From contig NZ_JYNN01000003.1 in NCBI RefSeq assembly GCF_000934765.1, positions 62,001 to 126,000 of the forward strand: a DNA stretch of 64,000 nucleotides. The letters are read 5' to 3'. Origin of the DNA: Thiomicrospira microaerophila. GTDB lineage: Bacteria > Pseudomonadota > Gammaproteobacteria > Thiomicrospirales > Thiomicrospiraceae. The position numbers were made by a program, and so were the translations under genes. Positions within the stretch are counted from its first letter, which is position 1, and each line of letters starts with the position of its first letter. Positions 8,425 to 15,665 of the stretch are shown here, in pieces. A model generated the notes under the pieces. The model was not told where the DNA came from and ran no database searches. It worked only from the letters and a program-made list of their open reading frames with translations.

Positions 8425-9972
8425 ATGTCTGATTGGACGTCTGGTTATGTAGCGGATATTGGCTACACCTATGGTTATTACAAAGAACTTAACCCTTTAA
8501 GAATGCGCTTGGCGATGATTAATGCCGGGATTACCCCGCCTAACTTTGGTGAGGGGGCGATAGGCTGTGAGCTGGGGTTTGGCCAAGGATTGAGTGCCGC
8601 GATTCATGCGGCCGCCAGCCCGGTAAAGTGGTTTGGCAATGACTTTTTGCCTAGCCAAGCGGGCTTTGCACAATCACTGGTTCAAGCCAGCGGTGCGCAA
8701 GCGCAATTGAGCGATGAATCGTTTGCGCAATACTTGGCACGTGATGATTTGCCCAAGTTCGATTTTATTTGTTTGCATGGCGTGTGGACTTGGGTGTCCG
8801 AGGAAAATCGCCAGCTAATTATGGCCTTTATTCGCAAAAACCTCAAGGTTGGCGGTGTGGTCTATGTCAGTTACAACACCCAAATCGGCTGGGCGCAGAT
8901 TATGCCGTTACGCCGTTTGCTGGTGCAACATGTTCAACGCATGGGTTCAGCCGGCTGGGGTAGCTCGTATAAAATCAACCAAGCCTTGCAGTTTGCCAAA
9001 AAGCTGATGAAAACCAACCCACTTCACGCCACCGCCAATTCGCAAGTGGGCCCGAAAGCCGCCGAGTTGATTGGTCAAGACCCACACTATCTGGCGCATG
9101 AATATTTTAATCGTGACTGGCAACCGATGGATTTTGCCGATATGGCCGAGTATATGGCGAACACCAAACTCGAATATGCCTGCACCGCCAATTATCTTGA
9201 TCTGATTGAAGCGATTAACCTCACCCCAGAACAGATGAAGCTGCTAGCTGAAATTCCAGATAGTGCATTGCGTGAGAACACGCGCGATTTCTGTGTCGAT
9301 AAAAAGTTCCGCAAGGATTATTGGGTCAATGGCGCCATCAATCTCACCCAACTTCAGGTTTTAGAAACGCTTCGCGCTGAACGTGTCGTTATGACCAAAC
9401 CACGCGGCACGATTTCGCTGGTTTTAGAAGGCGCATTAGGTGTAGCCGATTTGGCGGCCGATATTTATGATCCCATCCTCGATTATCTCGCTGATTACCA
9501 ACCCCGTACGCTGGGTGAAATCGAAGAAGCGATGGCTGCTCATGGCAATATTGGCTTGCAAGAAATCGTACAAGCCTTGTTTATCTTTACCCATCGCGGT
9601 GAAATCCAATCGGCACAAGCGGATTCGGTGATTGAGCAGGTTCACCCTCGCACCCAAGCATTAAATAACTTCTTTATCGACCGCGCACGCGGTAGCGCGG
9701 ATATTGCGTTTTTAGCCAGCCCGGTCACCGGCGGCGGTATCGAAGCCACTCGCTTCCAACAATTGTTCATTAAAGGCTATCGAGAAGGTTGCGAATCGGC
9801 TTTAGCACTGGCGCATTATGTCTGGATGATTTTAGAGCCTATGGGCGAAGGCGTAATGAAAATGGGGCGAATTTTACAATCCGAAGACGAGAACATCGCC
9901 GAACTAACCCAACGCGCTGAAGACTTTCTACGCCGCGACTTAGCGATGTATCAAGGCTTAAGATTAGTCTAA
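8425..9972 (+). CDS. Class I SAM methyltransferase with methyltransferase regulatory domain
   Basis: A 515-residue soluble protein. The N-terminal part (to about residue 190) is a Rossmann methyltransferase: GCELGFGQG is the SAM-binding loop, and FDFICLHGVWTWVSEENR and GGVVYVSYNT are later motifs. It is followed by a region resembling the predicted methyltransferase regulatory domain (PF10119, about 215-300) and an uncharacterised C-terminal region. The substrate is unknown. A good ribosome binding site (AAAGGAAACACA) supports the start. It lies 28 bp after the deacetylase gene and is probably co-transcribed, which weakly suggests a cell-envelope or glycan context. Confidence 0.8.
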   Translation: MSDWTSGYVADIGYTYGYYKELNPLRMRLAMINAGITPPNFGEGAIGCELGFGQGLSAAIHAAASPVKWFGNDFLPSQAGFAQSLVQASGAQAQLSDESFAQYLARDDLPKFDFICLHGVWTWVSEENRQLIMAFIRKNLKVGGVVYVSYNTQIGWAQIMPLRRLLVQHVQRMGSAGWGSSYKINQALQFAKKLMKTNPLHATANSQVGPKAAELIGQDPHYLAHEYFNRDWQPMDFADMAEYMANTKLEYACTANYLDLIEAINLTPEQMKLLAEIPDSALRENTRDFCVDKKFRKDYWVNGAINLTQLQVLETLRAERVVMTKPRGTISLVLEGALGVADLAADIYDPILDYLADYQPRTLGEIEEAMAAHGNIGLQEIVQALFIFTHRGEIQSAQADSVIEQVHPRTQALNNFFIDRARGSADIAFLASPVTGGGIEATRFQQLFIKGYREGCESALALAHYVWMILEPMGEGVMKMGRILQSEDENIAELTQRAEDFLRRDLAMYQGLRLV

Positions 9973-10145
9973 TGCTGCATGCTCAAGCACAGCGTGAGCC
10001 ACACCCTGCTCTCACGCTCAGGCTAGACTATAGCGCTTTTTGGACGTTAGTCCGCGATAGACGCCCAGGAGCCAGCCCTACCGGTAAGCGGTATATGACC
10101 GATGCGAATCAATAAGGCTGACAAGCAACTAGTGGAGACCATGAG
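9973..10145. other. Intergenic gap with short hairpins, no gene seen
   Basis: The 173-bp gap holds no open frame. It contains a small stem GGAC-GTTA-GTCC around 10042-10053 and other weak inverted repeats, with no T-run to make a convincing terminator. A GGAG ribosome binding site precedes the next gene. Confidence 0.4.
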
Positions 10146-10523
10146 ATGATCAATGTGTTTTACGATGGCCAATGTGGTTTATGCTCGAAAGAAATCAACC
10201 ATTACAAGAAAATCGCGCCACCAGGCGTGTTTCACTGGCAAGACATCGCCACGCTGTCGCCCAATTGGCTTGAACAGGAGGGTATCACGCAGGTTGAGCT
10301 ACTCAAACACCTGCATGCCAAAGACGACACAGGCAAGATGCATGTAGGTGTGGATGCATTTTTATTAATGTGGCGCCAATTAAAACGTTGGCGGATTTTG
10401 GCAGGGATTGTATCACTGCCTGGGATCTATACATTGACACGACAGATTTACCATGGGTTTGCCCAATGGCGATTTAAACGATTACCTCATTGCCAAATTG
10501 CATTAAAAAATCAATCACACTAA
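10146..10523 (+). CDS. DCC-family (DUF393) thiol-disulfide oxidoreductase-like protein
   Basis: A 125-residue protein opening with FYDGQCGLC, the DxxCxxC motif (D7, C10, C13) that defines the DCC family. The fold is predicted to be thioredoxin-like; biochemical role and partners are not established for the family. A run near residues 70-100 is moderately hydrophobic. The ATG follows a GGAG site. It lies 22 bp upstream of an aldo/keto reductase gene, and the two are likely in one operon with the flavin reductase. Confidence 0.85.
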   Translation: MINVFYDGQCGLCSKEINHYKKIAPPGVFHWQDIATLSPNWLEQEGITQVELLKHLHAKDDTGKMHVGVDAFLLMWRQLKRWRILAGIVSLPGIYTLTRQIYHGFAQWRFKRLPHCQIALKNQSH

Positions 10524-10544
10524 TCACGACAAGGATATCGCAAA

Positions 10545-11594
10545 ATGATGAAATACAGTTCGTTAGGCTACACGGATATTCAGGTGAGCAAAATTTGTTT
10601 AGGCACCATGACATGGGGGGAGCAAAATACAGCGGCTCAAGCATTTGAACAAATGGATTATGCGCTTGAACGGGGTGTTAATTTTTGGGATACGGCCGAA
10701 CTCTACCCTGTTCCCCCGCAAGCCTCAAGCTTTACGCAAACCGAGTCGATTATCGGTGCTTGGTTTCAGAAAACTCAGCGGCGCAATGAGGTAGTGCTGG
10801 CAACTAAAATGGCCGGTCCGGCCGAATTTGTATCTCATATCCGTCAGGGCAAAACACGCTATACCGATCCCCTCATTGCTCGCTGCGTTGAGCGCTCATT
10901 AAAACGCCTGCAAACGGATGTGATTGATCTATATCAACTGCACTGGCCAGAACGCCCGACTAACTTTTTTGGCCAACTCGGTTACCAAGTTTCGGCTCAC
11001 ACACCCAACGCTCTCACGCCACTAGCCGATACCCTCGAAGCACTCAGTAAACAGGTGCGCGCAGGCAAGATTCGTACGATTGGCTTATCCAACGAAACCG
11101 CCTGGGGCACAATGAAGATGATTGAACTATCAAGGCAGTTAGGCTTGGAGAAAATCGTTTCAATTCAAAATCCTTATAATCTTTTGAATCGCAGCTTTGA
11201 AGTAGGCCTAGCCGAGGTGTGTCATCAAGAAAATATTGGGCTATTAGCCTACTCGCCGCTTGGGTTTGGTGTATTAACCGGCAAGTATCTCAACAATGCG
11301 CGCCCGCAAGATGCCCGCATTACACTATTTCCACGCTTTGATCGCTATCTCAACCCGCAAGCCAGCGCGGCCACTCAAGCCTATTTTGATCTAGCCCATC
11401 AACATGGCTTGTCCTTAACCCAAATGGCACTCGGCTATGTCAATACACGCCCTTTTGTGAGTGCGAATATTATCGGGGCTACCACCCTAGCGCAGCTAAA
11501 AGAAAACATTGATAGTATCGATGTTATATTAAGCGACACACTACTAGCGGAGATTGAGCAGATTCATCAACGCTATACCTACCCTAGCCCCTAA
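10545..11594 (+). CDS. Aldo/keto reductase, Tas-like
   Basis: A 349-residue NADP(H)-dependent aldo/keto reductase. The catalytic residues are visible: Asp and Tyr in FWDTAELYP, Lys in LATKMAG, and His in LYQLHWPE. The C-terminal NADP-binding motif includes NIIGATTLAQLKEN. Length and the insert near residue 130-145 match the E. coli Tas subgroup (about 346). The substrate is unknown. Two ATGs sit in tandem at the start; the AAGGA ribosome binding site fits either. It lies between DCC and flavin reductase genes. Confidence 0.9.
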   Translation: MMKYSSLGYTDIQVSKICLGTMTWGEQNTAAQAFEQMDYALERGVNFWDTAELYPVPPQASSFTQTESIIGAWFQKTQRRNEVVLATKMAGPAEFVSHIRQGKTRYTDPLIARCVERSLKRLQTDVIDLYQLHWPERPTNFFGQLGYQVSAHTPNALTPLADTLEALSKQVRAGKIRTIGLSNETAWGTMKMIELSRQLGLEKIVSIQNPYNLLNRSFEVGLAEVCHQENIGLLAYSPLGFGVLTGKYLNNARPQDARITLFPRFDRYLNPQASAATQAYFDLAHQHGLSLTQMALGYVNTRPFVSANIIGATTLAQLKENIDSIDVILSDTLLAEIEQIHQRYTYPSP

Positions 11595-11603
11595 ACGCCT
11601 CTT

Positions 11604-11619
11604 AACCCGGATATTTAGC
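11604..11619. repeat. Gene-end motif copy 2 (AACCCGGATATTTAGC)
   Basis: A 16-bp motif just after the aldo/keto reductase stop and before the flavin reductase start. It is identical to the copy at 61469. Confidence 0.65.
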
Positions 11620-11640
11620 TCAACAACAAGGATCACTGGC

Positions 11641-12249
11641 ATGTTACATCTAGACCCACTCGCCATTCAAAACCTGCCCTTAAGCGACAGGATTCATTTA
11701 ATCAATTCGATTACAGGCATCAAACCGGCTAACTTGATTGGCACCGCAGATCAAGCAGGCCAGACCAATTTGGCGGTGTTCAGCTCCGTGGTACATCTAG
11801 GATCGAGCCCGGCGCTCATTGGTTTTGTGATGCGGCCGGTGGGAGATGTACCGCGTCACACTTATGAAAACATTTTAGCCACCAGTCATTACACCCTTAA
11901 CCACATCCACCCACAGATAGCGCATCAAGCGCATCAAACTTCAGCAAAATTTGCAAAGCACGAATCGGAGTTTGACATAATGAACCTGACGCCGTCTTTT
12001 ATTGCCAATTTTCATGCACCTTTTGTCGAGGAATCAAACATTAAGTATGGCTTAAGATTTGTTGAGGCCATGCCAATCAAACACAATAACACGCAATTAA
12101 TTATTGGCGAGATTCAACACATACTTCTCAACCACCACCCTAAAACACCGGATGGCGGACTGGATTTGGAAGCCACTGAAAGCGTTGGAATCAGTGGTCT
12201 GAATAGTTACTATAAGCTAAAAAGGTTTGCCACCTTTGAGCAGCCTTGA
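11641..12249 (+). CDS. Flavin reductase-like (FMN-binding split barrel) protein
   Basis: A protein of about 202 residues resembling the flavin reductase / DIM6-NTAB family. The segment GTADQAGQTNLAVFSSVVHLGSSPALIGFVMRP matches the flavin-binding strands of this family. Family role: binds FMN and either reduces flavin or acts as a flavin-dependent oxidoreductase; the substrate is unknown. I chose the ATG at 11641 because it follows an AAGGA site and starts at the usual family position. An upstream reading from 11554 would overlap the aldo/keto reductase gene and has no homology. Probably the last gene of this plus-strand cluster. Confidence 0.8.
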   Translation: MLHLDPLAIQNLPLSDRIHLINSITGIKPANLIGTADQAGQTNLAVFSSVVHLGSSPALIGFVMRPVGDVPRHTYENILATSHYTLNHIHPQIAHQAHQTSAKFAKHESEFDIMNLTPSFIANFHAPFVEESNIKYGLRFVEAMPIKHNNTQLIIGEIQHILLNHHPKTPDGGLDLEATESVGISGLNSYYKLKRFATFEQP

Positions 12250-12285
12250 CATCACCCGGTGTTACATTTTCTTCACAACACCCGA

Positions 12286-12441
12286 TTACGATTTGGTCTC
12301 CTCTAAGCTTTCTGGGGCTTTCGGTTTGTCTTTTGCACCCTTGGCGAAGGCCATGTTGGTTAACCACAGGGATAAACCGACAAGCGCAATACCGACGGCA
12401 TAATAAAGCAATTCAATCGGTATTGGTTTTGAGGTACTCAT
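12286..12441 (-). pseudogene. Truncated second copy of the yqhA 3' end
   Basis: A 51-codon frame from ATG at 12441 to TAA at 12286. Residues 8-41 (PIELLYYAVGIALVGLSLW and onward) are nearly identical to the C-terminus of the full YqhA-family gene at 13218-13826; the final ten residues have diverged. At DNA level 12323-12421 and 13252-13350 match at 96 of 99 bases in the same orientation. The fragment carries only one membrane helix, so it is probably non-functional, although it has its own ATG. It lies on the far side of the toxin-antitoxin pair, as expected for a displaced gene end left by insertion. Confidence 0.75.
12323..12421 (-). repeat. Direct repeat, distal copy (att-like)
   Basis: A 99-bp direct repeat of 13252-13350 with three mismatches. 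The copies start 929 bp apart and bracket the toxin-antitoxin genes. Confidence 0.85.
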
Positions 12442-12472
12442 AAGGCAATTTAACCTGTTTCAGGTTTTAACG

Positions 12473-12805
12473 CTAATGCACCTGAACTAACGGATCTAAA
12501 CCTTTTGTATCTAGAATAGACAGGAGTTTTTGGCAAGCGCCCGAAGGTTTTTTCACACCCTGCTCCCATTGGCGCACAGTGGATACACTAATATTAAGTA
12601 GGCTAGCCAATAAAACCTGACTCAAATTAAATCTTTGGCGAATGGATTTGATTTTATCGCTGTCATAGTTTCTAAGCGGCTCAAGACAAAGCAAATCGTA
12701 GCGCTCCATGCGCTCAGTGTCTATAGCTCCTTGACGATACATATCCTGTGCTGAGTCATGTATCGCTTCCATCAAACGACTTCTAGGCTGCATTTCCATC
12801 AACAT
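12473..12805 (-). CDS. Xre-type antitoxin (NadS/HigA-like)
   Basis: A 110-residue DNA-binding protein. The helix-turn-helix spans about residues 55-100: IRQRFNLSQVLLASLLNIS then STVRQWEQGVKKPSG, a typical Xre/Cro arrangement. Family role: binds and neutralises the RelE-like toxin encoded immediately upstream and represses the operon. The start overlaps the toxin gene end (either the ATG at 12805, a 7-base overlap, or the ATG at 12799 in a TGATG junction). The toxin-first order is typical of HigBA-like modules. Confidence 0.85.
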   Translation of the reverse strand: MLMEMQPRSRLMEAIHDSAQDMYRQGAIDTERMERYDLLCLEPLRNYDSDKIKSIRQRFNLSQVLLASLLNISVSTVRQWEQGVKKPSGACQKLLSILDTKGLDPLVQVH

Positions 12806-13164
12806 ATCTCCATTAAAAACCCAATTTTAATCGATTTATTTATATCATCAGCTGAAAACTGCATTAAATCTTGCGTAAAATCTAACAGTGCAACTTTTTC
12901 ACGCTCGTCAATATTGGATTTTTCATTCTTATTAAACCCAAAAATAAAGAACCATCGATCATCCAAGTTTGAAGCCAATAGCGTGCGGGCTCCACCACGC
13001 TTACCACGCCCTGGGTGCCCAACTCGCTTTTTGTATAGACCGTGACCTAAGTCGGCATCAATTAACCCCTGAGACATTTCCTCTACCGCGTTACATAATA
13101 GAGTGTCTGTCAAACCTGACTTTTTTAACCACTTATTAAATGCCTTGGTTTTCAATACTCTCAT
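12799..13164 (-). CDS. RelE-family toxin (COG4737-like, HigB type)
   Basis: A toxin of about 121 residues. GLYKKRVGHPGRGKRGGARTL followed by WFFIFGFNKNEKSNI is characteristic of the COG4737/PF06296 RelE-like group, presumed ribosome-dependent mRNA endonucleases. I chose the ATG at 13164 (MRVLKTKAF) because AAGG lies eight bases ahead; a GTG at 13173 is possible. It is followed with overlap by the Xre antitoxin. The module lies between duplicated yqhA ends, which suggests horizontal acquisition. Confidence 0.85.
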   Translation of the reverse strand: MRVLKTKAFNKWLKKSGLTDTLLCNAVEEMSQGLIDADLGHGLYKKRVGHPGRGKRGGARTLLASNLDDRWFFIFGFNKNEKSNIDEREKVALLDFTQDLMQFSADDINKSIKIGFLMEIC

Positions 13165-13217
13165 ACCTATCACCTTGGTAGATATAACTGTTCACAAGTT
13201 TATCATGACACGCATCA

Positions 13218-13826
13218 CTACTTGGTTTCAGCTATGCTCTCTACCTCTTTGGGTTTGTCTTTTGCGCCCTTGGCGAAGGCCATATTGGTTAACCACAGGG
13301 ATAAACCGACTAGCGCAATACCGACGGCATAATAAAGCAATTCAATCGGTTGTGATGGTTTTAGGTATATCGCGGCTTCAAAAAACATAACGATTAAGAC
13401 CAGTACAATGACCTTGGCGAGCTTGTCTTTAAGATCATCTAAACTTTTAACGACTAAAATCTGGCTGGCACCATAGACTTCTTTGGCGATACTGAGTTTT
13501 GAGATAAACAATTCATACAGACCGAGCGAGAAAATCAGCATAATCGCGCCAATCAAAAAGCCATCAACCGCACCAATCACCGTACCAATCGCTTTCGATT
13601 TTAGCGCCGCGCGTTCGGCATATTCTAGGGAATGGTAGTCTGTCAGCGCACCTAATAAATAAATGATCTCAATCGCGGTGATATAAAACATGACGAATGC
13701 AATCACCAAACTCGCGACCACCGCGGTCAACACGACTAAACGGCTATGCCACAAGACAGCTTCAAACCCGCGAACGCCCGCGCTCTTATTGTCACATTTC
13801 AGGCTTTCATTAATCTTATCTGGCAT
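13218..13826 (-). CDS. yqhA: YqhA-family (UPF0114) membrane protein
   Basis: A 202-residue inner membrane protein with about four hydrophobic helices (about 30-55, 80-105, 135-152, 160-178). SKAIGTVIGAVDGFLIGAIMLIFSLGLYELFI is the conserved family core. The function is unknown. An AGGAG site precedes the ATG by six bases. It follows hslV by nine bases and is probably co-transcribed, occupying the place hslU has in many genomes. Its 3' 99 bp are duplicated at 12323-12421. Confidence 0.85.
   Translation of the reverse strand: MPDKINESLKCDNKSAGVRGFEAVLWHSRLVVLTAVVASLVIAFVMFYITAIEIIYLLGALTDYHSLEYAERAALKSKAIGTVIGAVDGFLIGAIMLIFSLGLYELFISKLSIAKEVYGASQILVVKSLDDLKDKLAKVIVLVLIVMFFEAAIYLKPSQPIELLYYAVGIALVGLSLWLTNMAFAKGAKDKPKEVESIAETK
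13252..13350 (-). repeat. Direct repeat, proximal copy (att-like, inside yqhA 3' end)
   Basis: A 99-bp block in the 3' end of the full yqhA gene, 96/99 identical to 12323-12421. It marks the gene-proximal boundary of the toxin-antitoxin insert. Confidence 0.85.
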
Positions 13827-13835
13827 GTTAGTCTC

Positions 13836-14387
13836 CTACTTCTCAAGCATTTCAATCGTAAAGTTATGATTGGTATAGATACATAAATCGGCCGCTATAG
13901 TGAGCGCATTTTTCACAATCTCATCCGCCGGTAATTCGCTGTGGCGCATTAAAGCCTGCGCGCCTGCATGGGCATAGCTGCCACCGGATCCGATGGCGAT
14001 AAAATCGTCCTGCGGCTCAATCACATCGCCCGTTCCTGAAATCAGCAACATCGTGTCTTCATCCGCCACAATCATCATCGCTTCTAGCTTGCGTAACGCA
14101 CGATCCGTGCGCCATTCTTTCGCCATTTCAACCGCCGCACGCATCAACTGACCATTATGGGTTTGTAGCCGCCCCTCAAAACGCTCAAATAGCGTAAAGG
14201 CGTCGGCTGTTGCACCTGCAAAACCGGCTAATACTTTGCCATCATATAAACGACGCACTTTGCGCGCATTGCCCTTCATTACAATGTGTCCCAAGGTCAC
14301 TTGCCCATCACCGCCTATAACCATCTTGCCATGGCGTTTTACACATAAAATCGTTGTACCGTAGATGGTATCTGCACGATGTTCCAT
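13836..14387 (-). CDS. hslV: HslV, ATP-dependent protease peptidase subunit
   Basis: A 183-residue proteasome-like threonine protease. The mature N-terminus is expected at T11 (TTILCVKR) after a ten-residue leader [11 protein letters not shown]. coli HslV has only the initiator Met. The GGDGQVTLG and [17 protein letters not shown] motifs are intact. Family role: forms double hexamers with the ATPase HslU to degrade misfolded proteins. hslU is not next door; yqhA follows instead. An AAAAGGA site about eight bases before the ATG supports the long start. It lies 25 bp after xerC. Confidence 0.93.
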   Translation of the reverse strand: MEHRADTIYGTTILCVKRHGKMVIGGDGQVTLGHIVMKGNARKVRRLYDGKVLAGFAGATADAFTLFERFEGRLQTHNGQLMRAAVEMAKEWRTDRALRKLEAMMIVADEDTMLLISGTGDVIEPQDDFIAIGSGGSYAHAGAQALMRHSELPADEIVKNALTIAADLCIYTNHNFTIEMLEK

Positions 14388-14412
14388 TGCTTTTCCTTTT
14401 TATTATTTAACT

Positions 14413-15414
14413 TTATTCGTTGTGGGTCTGATTTTTTCGCGCTCTTGGATGAGTTTGATCATAAACCTTTGCCAAATGCTGCATATCTAATTTGGTATAT
14501 ATTTGCGTGGTGGATAAATTGGCATGCCCCAATAATTCTTGCACCGCCCGCAAATCACCGCTGGATTCTAACACATGCGTGGCACAAGCATGGCGCAATC
14601 TGTGGGGCGACATTTTGGTATCCAACCCAGCTTGTAGCGTGCGCTTATCAAGCTGTACTCGAATGCTGCGAGCCGATAATCGCCCACCAAGCTGATTAAT
14701 AAATACAGCTTGTTCAGATTGCTCAGGCTGTAGCTTTTGACCACGCACCGACAACCAGGCCTGGATCGCTTGGTTGGCCTTAGTTCCAACAAAAGCGACA
14801 CGCATTTTACCCCCCTTACCCCTTACCTGCACTGTCCCAGCGGCTAATCCATCTAACCCAGGTGTTAAGTTAAGCGCCACCAACTCAGACACCCTCAAGC
14901 CTGCAGAGTAGAGCAATTCAAAAATTGCTTGATCACGTATCGCATGCCAGCCGTCAATAGGCTGCTCTAACAACTGTCTTGTTTGATCAACGTCTACACT
15001 TTTTGGCAAAGGCTTAGGTACCTTGGGCGCCTTAACCAACAAGGCTGGATTGGTTTGGACTAACCCTTGTGCCATTAAAAACCCAAATAAACTGCGCAAA
15101 GCCGACAGATGGCGCGACAGGGTGCGCGCGCCCAAACCCGATTTTACACAATCCATCACATAGTCTTTAATTAACCGCACACCGACCTGTGTCCAGTCCA
15201 CCGATTGTGGCTCCGCCATTAAGGTTTGATACGACCAGGCCTGGTCGGAATTATCGCCGTTTTTACTGCTTTGTGTGTCGCCTTTTGCGTCGCTTTGGTT
15301 TTGAGTTAAATAAAAAGCCACAAAACTCAATAGGTCTCGCTGATAGTTATCAAGGGTGTGCGCCGACTTATTCTCCGCGCGCAATTGTAATAAAAATCGC
15401 TCTATTTGCTGCAT
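14413..15414 (-). CDS. xerC: XerC tyrosine recombinase
   Basis: A 333-residue site-specific recombinase. The N-terminal SAM-like core-binding domain spans about 1-125. The catalytic domain has the first Arg in SAGLRVSELVAL, Lys in RGKGGKMR, the HRLRHACATH box, HANLSTTQIYTKLD with the nucleophilic Tyr, and LLGH. Family role: resolves chromosome dimers at dif together with XerD. xerC-hslV linkage is common in gammaproteobacteria. The gene contains two copies of the CCAGGCCTGG palindrome, in poorly conserved segments. It is slightly long for XerC (about 300) because of a serine- and aspartate-rich insert near residues 45-60. Confidence 0.93.
   Translation of the reverse strand: MQQIERFLLQLRAENKSAHTLDNYQRDLLSFVAFYLTQNQSDAKGDTQSSKNGDNSDQAWSYQTLMAEPQSVDWTQVGVRLIKDYVMDCVKSGLGARTLSRHLSALRSLFGFLMAQGLVQTNPALLVKAPKVPKPLPKSVDVDQTRQLLEQPIDGWHAIRDQAIFELLYSAGLRVSELVALNLTPGLDGLAAGTVQVRGKGGKMRVAFVGTKANQAIQAWLSVRGQKLQPEQSEQAVFINQLGGRLSARSIRVQLDKRTLQAGLDTKMSPHRLRHACATHVLESSGDLRAVQELLGHANLSTTQIYTKLDMQHLAKVYDQTHPRARKNQTHNE
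14755..14764. repeat. CCAGGCCTGG palindrome, copy 3 (in xerC)
   Basis: The core is preceded by CAA and followed by ATCG, so only the left half of the extended form is kept. It encodes part of IQAWLSV. Confidence 0.75.
15235..15244. repeat. CCAGGCCTGG palindrome, copy 4 (in xerC insert)
   Basis: The perfect palindrome extends to 16 bp (15232-15247, CGA on the left and TCG on the right). It encodes DQAW in the non-conserved insert of XerC. Confidence 0.78.
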
Positions 15415-15431
15415 ACTACTTCACTCATCCT

Positions 15432-15647
15432 GTTTAGGTACCTCACTGCCATTAAGTTAAGGAAAAAACCAGTCATTGCGAGGAGCGCAGCGACGCGGCA
15501 ATCTCCCAAGGTCGCGCACAGCCTGCCAGAGATTGCCACGGCCTTCGGCCTCGCAATGACGCGTAATTTTTTTGTCCTCGCGACTCAAGTTGTTTCGCTC
15601 CGTTGTGCCACAAATTCCTTAACTTAATGGCCGTGGTTTAGGTACCT
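15432..15647. mobile_element. MITE, family 1, with 12-bp target duplication
   Basis: The element proper is 15444-15635 (192 bp), with terminal inverted repeats starting CACTGCCATTAAGTTAAG on the left and matching on the right with one mismatch. It is flanked by an exact 12-bp direct repeat GTTTAGGTACCT (15432-15443 and 15636-15647). Inside is one GTCATTGCGAGG...CCTCGCAATGAC hairpin unit followed by a right-arm segment. No coding capacity. It lies between the glnE end and the xerC start. Confidence 0.9.
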
Positions 15648-15665
15648 GCGGACTAAAGCTAATCA

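Noticed and set aside
12246-12443. Plus-strand small frame with a near-copy at 13103-13390
   Set aside because: The similarity between the two is due to the duplicated yqhA 3' end on the opposite strand, which explains both.
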